This document shows, one piece after another, positions 9,887-18,718 of a stretch of DNA of 64,000 nt. Origin of the DNA: Mactra quadrangularis (Eukaryota; Mollusca; Bivalvia; Venerida; Mactridae); the NCBI GenBank assembly GCA_025267735.1, contig CM046307.1, forward strand, positions 56,477,395 through 56,541,394, read 5' to 3'. The notes under the pieces are model-generated. The model had not been told where the DNA came from. It was given only the letters and a program-made list of their open reading frames with translations, and ran no database searches. The position numbers and the translations under genes are program-made. Each line of letters opens with the position of its first letter. Position 1 is the first letter of the stretch.

Positions 9887-10590
9887 GGTCTTCAAAGATG
9901 CAAAAAAATAATCTTTTAGGTTGAGATATGATATTTTATCTTAGACTCTTTGGTCAGTATATGTAAAATAATGGATGCTATATTTTAATCAATTTGACTA
10001 TATAATATGGCTGTAAATTATGTTCGAAGGAAACATAGAGGTTTACCGTCGATATCGGTGTAGGATCGATATATATTTCCCTACTTAAGCTCAAAAAATA
10101 TTTTCTTAAGAAAATATATATCGGTCTTACTACAAAATTGACGAGTCTTTATCTTCTTTCATGCTGTTTACTTAAAATTTTAATGGTCGGCATACCGAAT
10201 AAATATGATGGAGCAAAAATAGTTCCAGTTCAACTAATTTATGGTAATAGAATTATTGACATAAGAAAATAATTATATATTTTGATATATTGATACATGT
10301 ATATATAAGTTAGTATAATTATTATTGAATTAACTTCTTTACGATAAAAGGCTAAACTTCAGACATATTTTTCGTAATATAAGCCATACTAATTTGCGAC
10401 TCAATTAATTAAAATCTACGTTCTATTTCCTCTTTTAAGTGGGGCAATTAACATCGAACTTTCTTTTATAATGTGTCTGTCAGTTTTACCATTAGCTTCA
10501 TAACAACTGGAAGTAAAGTTTAGCATACAATTATAAATGATTGTTAACTAGAAAATATTGATTATAAGTGACTGAGAATAATTTGTAAAA
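9887..10590. other. Upstream region of the 448-aa receptor gene, with a small foldback
   Basis: At about 10035-10150 lies a degenerate member of the foldback family seen at 37445 and 39920. It reads ATATCGGTGTAGGATCGAT, then its inverse TCGGTCTTACTACAAAATTG, followed by TCTTTCATGCT. A TATA-like TTTTATAAT is at 10464-10472 and a pyrimidine-AG (CTGTCAG) ends near 10484. Either could mark the gene's start or an intron end; neither is proved. Confidence 0.4.
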
Positions 10591-11937
10591 ATGAGATTCA
10601 TCAGTTATTTAACCGTGTTAGCTGTAAACGAGATCACATTGTGTTTTATTCAGTTTGTTATTCTTCATTTGAATATTTGTTATGCTGAAGCTGATATTAA
10701 GACAGTTGATGGACATTGTGATGATAATACGACATTAATAAAAACTTACGAACCTGCTTATCTTAACGATGTTTTAGAAAATAACTATCAAACTGAAATG
10801 TATAAAACTGACATATTACGCATAGGCGATTATGTTTTTGTGTCACCACCAATAATCAAAGTTGGCTGTATTGATTTGTCAAGATATTTATCTACAAACA
10901 ACAGTACTACGCGCACAACAAACATTCTTGGTATTAGTAGGAATTCATTGTTTGAATGTAGTTTATTTTGTAGCAGAACTACGGAGAACAATCAGTCTAA
11001 TGTTTTACATTTACCATTTGCCTATGTAAACAAATCTTGTTATTGTCTAGTAAGTATCAAGGAAACTTTTAAAAAGGATGGTGAATGCATGAATGGCATT
11101 AATGATAAGTTTACAGACAGCGTTGTTGTATACAATGTGCGTAACTTAGGCACGAACAGTTTAACTGAAATTGTACCATACGACTATTATTTCAAATTGT
11201 GTCAATATGCAATTGTAACTGACCCCAACCAGCTACATTTAGTATTTGGCCAGTGTCATATGCATGTAGATGGAATTATCTGCAACATGAACTCAAATAC
11301 AACAGTACAAAGATGTACGGGCAGCTATGATTTCAGGTTTGGAAATCAATGCATTTTACCTGCCCAGCCTTTTAATCAAAAGGATTTACGGTCTCTCTGC
11401 GCTGACTATTCTGGTGAAATGACATATAATCCCGACGTATTTAATCTACATTCTCTGCTATCTAGAACTGGAACTGAAAGACTTTATTATTTAGGTGGTT
11501 ATCGTGAAATATATTCGTACAAAAGAAAGCTAAGTGGTACCATGTGTCTGAACATTTTACAGAACGAAGGTAAATTATTTATCGTCATGGAAAGATGCAG
11601 TATCGTCCGTCGAAAAGTATGTTCAATTAAAAACTATTTATGGATATATATTGTAGCTACGATATCTTTTGCTCTTCTGCTTTTTTTAATTTTATTCCTA
11701 ACATTTTTTTTTAAAAAAAAAAAGGATTATATAAGACAATCAATTGTCAACCTTAAGCCAAATTGCCATAAACACTCTGATCATTCAACTAATGTAGTTT
11801 TTGAAGGTGGTGCTGTGTCAGGGAGAATGTTAGATGATGATGCCACAAATGTTCATTATTCTGATGATCAAGATACTAACGGTCAGGTACCAGGAAAAAT
11901 TATAGATGCCTCTGGGAATATTACAAAGTTTCGTTGA
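10591..11937 (+). CDS. Type I membrane protein with WSC-like and C-type-lectin-like ectodomain
   Basis: This is a 448-aa single-exon ORF. Residues 1-32 include a hydrophobic leader with two blocks (LTVLAV; ITLCFIQFVILHLNICYA), probably a signal peptide. Residues about 91-186 look WSC-like: GCIDLSRYL, then C123 and C127 in LFECSLFC, then the NKSCYC motif at 147-152. Residues about 254-344 resemble a degenerate C-type lectin fold, with cysteines at 254, 270, 319, 336 and 344 and YYLGGYRE where family members have W-I/L-G. The usual EPN/WND sugar-binding motifs are absent. Residues 350-374 form one membrane span followed by KKKK. The cytoplasmic tail of about 70 residues is acidic near LDDDATN and carries no known signalling domain. 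Several N-X-S/T sites support an extracellular location. The domain calls are by pattern only; the ligand is unknown. It is probably a surface recognition receptor. Confidence 0.8.
   Translation: MRFISYLTVLAVNEITLCFIQFVILHLNICYAEADIKTVDGHCDDNTTLIKTYEPAYLNDVLENNYQTEMYKTDILRIGDYVFVSPPIIKVGCIDLSRYLSTNNSTTRTTNILGISRNSLFECSLFCSRTTENNQSNVLHLPFAYVNKSCYCLVSIKETFKKDGECMNGINDKFTDSVVVYNVRNLGTNSLTEIVPYDYYFKLCQYAIVTDPNQLHLVFGQCHMHVDGIICNMNSNTTVQRCTGSYDFRFGNQCILPAQPFNQKDLRSLCADYSGEMTYNPDVFNLHSLLSRTGTERLYYLGGYREIYSYKRKLSGTMCLNILQNEGKLFIVMERCSIVRRKVCSIKNYLWIYIVATISFALLLFLILFLTFFFKKKKDYIRQSIVNLKPNCHKHSDHSTNVVFEGGAVSGRMLDDDATNVHYSDDQDTNGQVPGKIIDASGNITKFR
11704..11723 (+). repeat. T9A11 homopolymer pair inside the receptor's membrane/stop-transfer junction
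   Basis: Nine T then eleven A encode the end of the membrane span and the lysine cluster. Any slippage of one base would remove or replace the cytoplasmic tail. It could also be a place of sequencing error, though the frame is open as given. Confidence 0.8.
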
Positions 11938-12312
11938 GTGATGATGATAAACATTCAGAACACCTCCAACATTCATTGAGTGTATTACTCCGGAAAGTTT
12001 CGTGGGACTGAGTTCACCAAGAATATTGGGTTTTTGCTATATACTCGAGGCGAAGCACATTCGATGCACGTGACGGTTATGCAAAATAGTTCTTATAGTA
12101 AACACACAAATTTTTGTAAAACATTTTTATAATTATGTTACATATGTGACTAAATATGGTTCAGCGATATCATTGACTCGTAAAATTTCGATTTCCATAA
12201 AACATGATATTTGGAATACGTAGACATTTATACATTCACTTATCACATTATATATCTTAGTTATAGTAGTTCGTTTTATTTTTACTTTACTGTTTGATTT
12301 GTGTTCTTTTGT
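11938..12312 (+). other. 3' flank of the receptor gene
   Basis: There is no second gene here. No canonical AATAAA was seen before the MITE at 12313, so the transcript end is not defined. Confidence 0.4.
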
Positions 12313-12795
12313 ATTGGCGGATCCAAGGGATGGGGGCGGACCCAGCGTACGCCCCCTAAAATTGCCAAAGCAAAGTGTTTTTTTTCTATTATAAAATATG
12401 ATATATATGAGAAATATATAGTATATATACAAATATCAAAATTTTTTAGCACGCTATGCGTGCAACATAGCAAACATTATAAAACCATTCCTTCTCATTG
12501 TGTGATTTTAACACGATTCAATGGCTTATAGAAAATTATATGATACAATTATCTAGATGCTTTATATTTTATACTCTGGAAAAGAATAGTTGTGGCTCTG
12601 AAAATTTGCCTGAACCCCTTAGAAATAACCAAAACTAAGTAATTTCCGGGGCCGCCGTTCATCTGGTCCTCTGGTCAGTGTTTTGCTTAGGCCCATTCGA
12701 GGCCCTTACGATCCCCTCGGAACCCCATTCTGCCTATTCATTTTACGCCCCCTCTAACTAGAATTGTCCGCTCCCTCTAACCAGGATCCGCCTAT
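12313..12795. mobile_element. MITE-like element (GGCGGATCC ends), about 480 bp
   Basis: The left part TTGGCGGATCCAAGGGATGG, followed by GGGCGGACCC, faces the right end GAGGGAGCGGACAATTC / CATAGGCGGATCCTGGTTAG read on the other strand. GGCGGATCC and GGGGGCG blocks recur at both ends. A relative with the same GGATC / GGACCC wording is at 41188-41456. Confidence 0.6.
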
Positions 12796-13509
12796 GTTTA
12801 GTGTTTTTGTTTCAATTTAATTATACTGACTTTTATTAAGTAAATAGTTCTTTCTCATAATATCTCATGTATATTGCATAACTTACTATTACTTACTTAC
12901 TAATTTATGTAAATGTGTATGAATGTATATAAATGTATATGTACGTGCTATACTATTTACATCTGTTTGAGTGCATTTGTATTGCCGAGGTGAGTCTGAG
13001 CTAAGTGTGAGTGACAGAGTGAGGGCGTGAGTTGATAGCAATGAATGTATGTGTGAGTGGATTGGTGGGTGGGTGTATGTGTGAGTTGATGGCGTGAATA
13101 TGTGTGTGTTTGAGTGCTTAACTGCTTTCATGTGACTATATACTTTCAATACTTTGATTCATAAGCAATACGCTACATCATATGTATCTGTTACTCTCCT
13201 TTGTATCGCTTAAAGGTTTCACTCGTTCACTTTTCACTGAGCTGCAACGGGAGCGTAATGTAAATGTTTACAATTGAAAAATAAAATATACGTTTTGTTC
13301 TGTTCCGTAATATTTATACTAAATATATTCATGCCCAGTGCCATCCATAAATACCTTTACACTTTTGTTAATGAGTGTTTTATTCTTATTTCTTACTAGA
13401 ACAGAACAGGACAATTCATTTATTTACATACACAGGTTATAGGATGTAAAAGTTCGTGAAAATTTATCTCCACAAAACAACCAATAATTGAGGAATTTTA
13501 AACATATCT
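12796..13509. other. Gene-free stretch with a TG-rich degenerate repeat
   Basis: Positions about 12950-13120 are rich in GTGTGAGTG, GGTGGGTGGG and TGTGTGTGTT motifs, a decayed dinucleotide-type repeat. The His/Thr/Ser-rich minus-strand ORF over it is a low-complexity artefact. Confidence 0.6.
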
Positions 13510-13758
13510 TATTGTCTGTTTTTTCTCAACTGTCAAAGCTTGAATGATTACACGGTGACTGAATGCTTTGTTTTTGTACTGGCGGCCTAATTGTTATTAA
13601 CAATATCTTGACTAAAACATATCATACGGCATAAACAGCTTTACTCGATCATAATACAAACTTTCGGAAACTCATGGATGTATTACAGATATGATTTTAA
13701 TAAACTCATTCACCGTGAAATTATTCATGTTTTGACAGTTGAGAAAAAACGAACAATA
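13510..13758. mobile_element. MITE-like element with inverted ends of about 47 bp
   Basis: The left end reads TATTGTCTGTTTTTTCTCAA then CTGTCAAAGCTTGAATGATT and ACACGGTGA. The right end on the opposite strand reads TATTGTTCGTTTTTTCTCAA then CTGTCAAAACATGAATAATT and TCACGGTGA. The interior of about 155 bp does not code. No flanking duplication beyond a possible TA was seen. Confidence 0.75.
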
Positions 13759-14257
13759 GATACATGTACATGTATAACAATTACAACTGTATAAAATATC
13801 AATACTACCATCCATATGTATTTCACATTCTATAATAACTATTCTATTGCTGAAATATATCTGAAATAAAATTAATTTAAGCGTATTTACGAAAATTTAG
13901 CTTAACATTTACGCATGTAAGGGAAGTTTGGATGTCAATGTTTATGTTTCTAAAATAAAATCTTTATAAGTTACCTTTGTGTTGTTTATTCTTATATCGG
14001 CTTCACATTGTAATATCTGTCTAAAGCTCTTTAGAAATAAAGGCTAAATATTTATAATTTAATTTGTAACCCTGAGAGTTAATTTCTTTACTAAATGCCT
14101 GATTGCCACTTTTTTGAACATCGAAAGAATACGTAATGAAATGCTTATTATCTCCAACATTGCGTATTTCGACAAGCTTGAAGCAAATACATACAAGTAT
14201 GTTTCACCTAACAATCATTAGTTACTAAACCTTGTACTTTTTGTCCTTGAAAAACAT
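13759..14257. other. Gene-free AT-rich stretch
   Basis: Nothing recognised on either strand. Confidence 0.5.
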
Positions 14258-14556
14258 GGTCGGTAGCGCAGTTGGTAGTGCAACAAGATTTCGAATCTAG
14301 TGCCCCGACGGGCGTACGGGTTCGAATCCCACCCTGGAGTGGTTATTTCTTTCCAAGGAAAAATGACAATAATGCATGTACATGTATGTCAATTTTCCTC
14401 CATTGATTAGGTTCATTGAGAAGTTTCCAATCTTATGGAAGGACATGTATCTACCGGTTATTTTCAATGGTCTAGTAAAGCTTAGTTATGTGCCATGGAC
14501 GCCGTAATATTTAATCTATATTGTGTTGATACGGCGTTCTATCCAGTGTTAAAAGA
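14258..14556 (+). mobile_element. tRNA-derived SINE, family A, plus strand
   Basis: The head is GGTCGGTAGCGCAGTTGGTA with B box GGGTTCGAATCCC at about 14319. The body follows the reference copy at 5723 (CATTGATTAGGTTCATTGAG, GCTTAGTTATGTGCCATGGA) and the tail reads GTGTTGATACGGCGTTCTAT. A 10-bp ACATGTACAT-type palindromic insertion sits at about 14375. Confidence 0.85.
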
Positions 14557-14606
14557 AAACAACATGTTGGACGTCACCACTGGCATGATAAGCGTTTTTA
14601 AATCCG

Positions 14607-14972
14607 TTACATATAAATACGAACAAATATACTTTGTGATAAATTGTTTTTAGCAAACGCAAAAATGCCCTCATACACATTATAGAATATCAGTTGTAAC
14701 AATACTTTTATTACAGTTACAAATGTATAATAAAAAGTATAGAAAAAAACAACAACTGAACAATAACAGCCCAATGAAGACATTTTCCAGCTGCTGCCAT
14801 CCGATTTGTCACTGCCCCTGGATGGATGGTGATTTGAGAATTGAGATTTGATGGAGAAACATTCGGAACTACCTCGGTGATCCTCATCGTAGATGATCGC
14901 TGAGGTAGTTCTGAATGATGAAGAAATAGACACCATTCGACGTCCGACTTTTGTTGATTGTGACGGAGACAT
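14607..14972 (-). CDS. Hypothetical 121-aa single-span membrane protein (possibly a fragment)
   Basis: The ORF begins MSPSQSTKVGRRMVSISSS, runs through a serine-rich soluble part, and has one hydrophobic segment at about residues 70-92 (CYCSVVVFFYTFYYTFVTVI). The N-terminal portion has a decayed relative at 4957-5095, which argues that this part derives from something once copied. The relative lacks residues about 21-40 (FRTTSAIIYDEDHRGSSECF). Here these residues are encoded by a near-palindrome of about 56 bp (14860-14917). The similarity stops just before the hydrophobic segment. That segment may therefore be intron or flank read through, and the real exon could be shorter. I do not recognise the family. 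Whether it is expressed is open. Confidence 0.35.
   Translation of the reverse strand: MSPSQSTKVGRRMVSISSSFRTTSAIIYDEDHRGSSECFSIKSQFSNHHPSRGSDKSDGSSWKMSSLGCYCSVVVFFYTFYYTFVTVIKVLLQLIFYNVYEGIFAFAKNNLSQSIFVRIYM
14860..14917. repeat. Near-palindrome of about 56 bp within the 121-aa ORF
   Basis: The left arm CATTCGGAACTACCTCGGTG continues ATCCTCATCG. The inverse of the right arm is CATTCAGAACTACCTCAGCG then ATCATCTACG. The two arms of about 29 bases differ at few positions and meet with almost no loop. It is absent from the related copy at 4957-5095. Confidence 0.8.
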
Positions 14973-15993
14973 GACTCAGGTGTAAACTTTTGTTAATGGA
15001 TGGTTTTATATAACTTATACATAGTTTTCAATAACAATAGTAATGGTTATGACTACAATGATAATAGAAAACTATCCTAAACGATCTGCAGCAAATGTTA
15101 TATCTTTCTACACATTTAACTACAAAATAAAGATATTTATGTTAACCACTTTTTTGTTATTTTGCCAACGATCAAGTGTGTCTATTAATCTATACTCTTT
15201 GAATATTCGAATGTTAGACAAATGAAGAATTATAGATCACATAATCTATAACTGATCAAAAGATTTGTATCCTACCATTTAGCAACGTCATAATGTTATA
15301 TGTCTTTAAGGTTACATAAGTAACTAATAAGTTACTAAATATTGACCAGAAGCAGTAATTTGCCGGAAAAAGAAAGTGTGACATGCAGCATATTCATTAT
15401 TTGAGAGCACCTGGTGTGCTTTTTTGGGAGGCTTTCTTATATTGAAGAGTATTTATGTCTGTGGAAATGCTTTTCTTATGAAACTATGCAAAAAATCAAT
15501 GGATCTACTTCGTTTGCTTGCGAAGAGTAGTTAAAAGGGGAGGTAACCCTGTACGGCTTGTGGTGAATGAAAAACGTGGATGCTTTCATGGTAGGAACTT
15601 TCAATCGAATTTCAATTTCTTATAAGTACCGTAACTTTTTTTCTAATACTGATCATTTTGTGCGGAATAGGTAGATATTTCAGCCTATATATGGTTTGGG
15701 GTATCTAACACCCCTGGGTCATACTGTAATTTGACATTGAAAATGAGTCTTTTTATATACAACAAAGAAGAATTTTATTTAGTGGTATGTAACCTTTACT
15801 ATCTTACCTCGTACAGAATACTCGTTTTTCATTGGCCGAGAGCGGTCACGTGCTGACCATGTATTATCCCAAATTAGGTCAGTAGATTCTAATATCCAGT
15901 CAGTAACAAAATTTATAAATGATAGCGCTGACGAAACCTTATTTTTCTACTCCAAAATTATTAGATGGGGGTACTCGGTAAGATAAATTCGTT
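14973..15993. other. Gene-free AT-rich stretch
   Basis: No gene was seen. GGGGAGGTAACCCTG near 15538 resembles the AAGGGAGGTAAC-type motif seen again at 16147. It may be the edge of a larger decayed element reaching to the hairpin at 15994. Confidence 0.4.
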
Positions 15994-16127
15994 ACACAGT
16001 CAGTTACTGACCGGATACGGTGTGATACCGGGTCAGTGAATAAATATTGGGCTCGAGCTACGCTCTCACCCAATATTTATTTACTGACCCGGTATCACAC
16101 CGTATCCGGTCAGTAACTGACTGTGTA
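15994..16127. repeat. Near-perfect hairpin with 61-bp arms
   Basis: The left arm reads TTACACAGTCAGTTACTGAC, CGGATACGGTGTGATACCGG, GTCAGTGAATAAATATTGGG. The right arm is its inverse with a single mismatch (GTGAATAAAT against GTAAATAAAT). The loop of about 18 bases contains CTCGAGCTACGCTCTCAC. Downstream, AAAGGGAGGTAACACAA (about 16145) and TTGTCTCCCTG (about 16190) are loosely inverted and may belong to a small MITE. Confidence 0.9.
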
Positions 16128-16225
16128 ACTAATATTACTGTTTAAAGGGAGGTAACACAATTGTAATGATTGCACCCAATGAATGAGTTGTCTCCCTGTC
16201 CTAATTCGAAAGTAGTTCTCTTTTT

Positions 16226-16445
16226 GCTCTAGGTTTAACGCCGTGTCAACACTATTTTGTTTATTTAACGATGGACAGCGCACCTAACCTAACCTAGCTT
16301 TCCTTGACCGTTGTACATAACCAGTACTCACTCTAGCACGAAGTCGACAACTTTTCAACATACCTTATAAAAAGAGTAAATTCACGCTATTGACAACTTT
16401 TCATGGAAGAGTAAAACCACTCCTGATGGGATTCGAATCCGTGCA
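16226..16445 (-). mobile_element. tRNA-derived SINE, family A, minus strand, head damaged
   Basis: The tail AGGTTTAACGCCGTGTCAAC is at the low-coordinate end, followed by CAGCGCACCTAACCTAACCT and CCAGTACTCAC. A reversed B box, GGGATTCGAATCCGTG, is at about 16428. The A-box part is lost after 16445. Confidence 0.8.
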
Positions 16446-16484
16446 CCTGAAGTTATTTATTTATGAATCACGTGCCTGAGATAA

Positions 16485-16760
16485 TTGAAAACAGTCTAAC
16501 TGTCAAAAATAGGGATAAATAAAATTATTCAGAAATATTCTGTTATTATCAATATAAAACAAGTTAGATAATTCTACACTATTATTCACTGTGCCACTCG
16601 TTCTGAATAATTAATTTAGTTTTCACAAGAATATATACTTTGAAACCGCTACACAATAATGTGGACTAATGCGTTACCCCCATAAACGGATAAATCCAAA
16701 ATTAAAATGAAAATAACAATACAAGCCATGTTTTTAAAATTGATTTATAATACTATTCTC
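16485..16760. repeat. Dispersed repeat family F, copy 1
   Basis: Shares with 28385-28580 the ordered blocks CTGTCAAAAATAGGGATAAA, ATTCAG.A.TATTCTGTTATT, CCCCCATAAACGGATAAATC, AAAATTAAAATGAAAATAAC and CCATGTTTTTAAAATTGATT. A shorter relative is at 27715-27800. Confidence 0.65.
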
Positions 16761-16852
16761 TGTTTGAAAAGCCCAATTTGTACTGAGGGTTTTGCTCGTT
16801 AACTATAAATTATGCGTTCAAAAATGAATCGAGCCGTAAACTGAGTGCCCCT

Positions 16853-16925
16853 GGCCAGGGAATTGAACCTACAATCCCACGATCAATGGACTTAGTGCGC
16901 TACCGATTGAGCTAGCCGTGCGGCT
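16853..16925 (-). mobile_element. SINE head only (family B type), minus strand
   Basis: Read on the minus strand it has GGCTAGCTCAATCGGTAGCG (A box) and GTAGGTTCAATTCCCTGG (B box). The usual family B body does not follow. It is a tRNA-like head scrap, not a functional tRNA gene. Confidence 0.6.
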
Positions 16926-17480
16926 TACTTCATTAGTAATAGTATAGTATGATTTCAATGCGTTGTCGTGACTTTTTATCGAATATTCCTTACAATACAT
17001 ATTCCCGTCTGATTTTTTTTCTCAACACAATTACACGGTACAAACACTGCCACTTCAGTGCCAGGTAATATTAAAATGTTAAGAATAATCAAAGCTATAA
17101 GCAAGTAGTTATAACTCATGTTTATTTTTTCTGTATTAGTTTAAACAAAACTTAAGCACATTTTTCTTTGATCATAAAAGGTATATATCTATAACTCACA
17201 GATTAGGTCTTATAAATTTGATGTGTTAAGAACCACTTGTGCCAGACAAAAAAAGTATATATACACGTACTTTAATGAGGAAAAACGGAAGCGCCCAGTG
17301 TCGCCCCGAGCGTTCACATTGTTGAACGCACCTCTGAATAAATGTTTTTTGTGTGTCTCAGAATCAAATAATTTAGGTCACTACTTTACAACATAGAAAC
17401 GACACGGTGGCATACCACGTGACCAAATTAATTCAAAATGGCGTTTTTTAAAGTTTGTTTCGTTTTAACCTTGTTTGTTT
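16926..17480. other. Gene-free stretch
   Basis: No gene was recognised. TTTATTTATTT near 17495 may mark the 3' tail of the LINE that follows on the minus strand. Confidence 0.4.
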
Positions 17481-18718
17481 ACAGTTTACAGTTTATTTAT
17501 TTACACTTAGCACAATTATGTGATATAAGGTACAGCAATTATAAAACAAATTGTTATGATACCAGGCTACTGGTTGAACAATTAATACAAGAATAGTGTA
17601 TGCAATGTATACATATATGTATGTGCACATATACACAAGTGAATGTGCATGTCTTTATAATATATTAATGTATATATACATGTATATATATATATGGAAT
17701 TTTGCAGTAAAGCGATAACATTTGAAAAACTGAATATTGTTTACAAAATTGAAACGAAAATGAAAGATAGTTAAATGCCAGGTAGTAGTTTGAATGTTTT
17801 AAAGATACATGATAAATATTTGCACAGTTTAATTAACTTGATATGATTTGTGGTATTCATTAATCTGTAATAAGTAATTATGTTAGGTCGACCTAATGGT
17901 GATAAAAACTTTTGTCTATCAGAACTGAAAAATGAACAATTAAAAAGATAATGAAATGCATCTCCGATTTCGTTGGAAGAACAAAAAATACATTTTCTAT
18001 CATTACGAGGAATATTATGCCATTGACCTGTCTCGATTGGGAATCGATTATTTCCCATACGAAAGTTAACTTAGTGTTGTATATAGGTTAAAGGTAGTGT
18101 GTCAAAATATTGTTCATATTTGTGTTCAGTTTTGAAAATTCTATAATTTGTACATTTTTGAGAGGTATTAATTTCAGCATACCATGACTGTATGTATTGG
18201 TCTTTTAGAATTCTTTCGGCTTCATGTAGAAAACTAGATTTAGAACCATGAAAATTTTGGTTAAGCCATACATGGCTAAGACCACATTCGTCTAGTATCG
18301 ATTTAACCGAATGTAACCAAGAGTAAGGGCGTGAATATTTATTACTTATACTATCATTATAAATAAATTGATATATCAAAGACGATAATTTGTTGTTAGA
18401 TGAAATGAGATTGCACCAAAATGAAAGTATGCGCTTCTTTATTGTTATTGAAATTGGAAACCCGCCTAGATCACCGTATATCATTACGTTTGGTGTGCTG
18501 CGTTTAACATGCAGTATTTGTTTCAAGAAGTCTGTATGAATTTTTTTCTAGCATAGAGAGGTCTCCAGTGGCCCAAACTTCGGAATTAAAAGTTATAATA
18601 GGCAGAACAGTTTGGTCAAAAAGTTTAAGTTGACAGTCAAATGATAAATCTAGGTTTCTTATCTTTTTAAGTAGACTAAACAGGGCTTTTCTTGCTTGCT
18701 CTACGACATGTTTTTTTC
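17481..18718 (-). pseudogene. LINE reverse transcriptase polyprotein, C-terminal part (broken)
   Basis: This is the 3' third of a LINE on the minus strand. Reading 18715 to 18530 gives HVVEQARKALFSLLKKIRNL and then FDQTVLPIITFNSEVWATGD, the post-polymerase region. The ORF at 18526-18071 continues with KQILHVKRSTPNVMIYGDLG. The ORF at 18058-17771 has HNIPRNDRKCIFCSSNEIGD followed by FHYLFNCSFF, the zinc-knuckle-like Cys/His end usual in this LINE type. At least two frame changes separate these pieces. The tail to about 17481 is 3' UTR. It joins the 5' part at 21282-23510; the two halves are separated by the insertion at 18719-21281. Confidence 0.85.

Noticed and set aside
12889..13149. His/Thr-rich minus-strand ORF
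   Set aside because: Translation of a TG/AC-rich degenerate simple repeat.
16853..16925. tRNA-like sequence with good A and B boxes
   Set aside because: Stems do not close as in a real tRNA and the wording is that of the family B SINE head.
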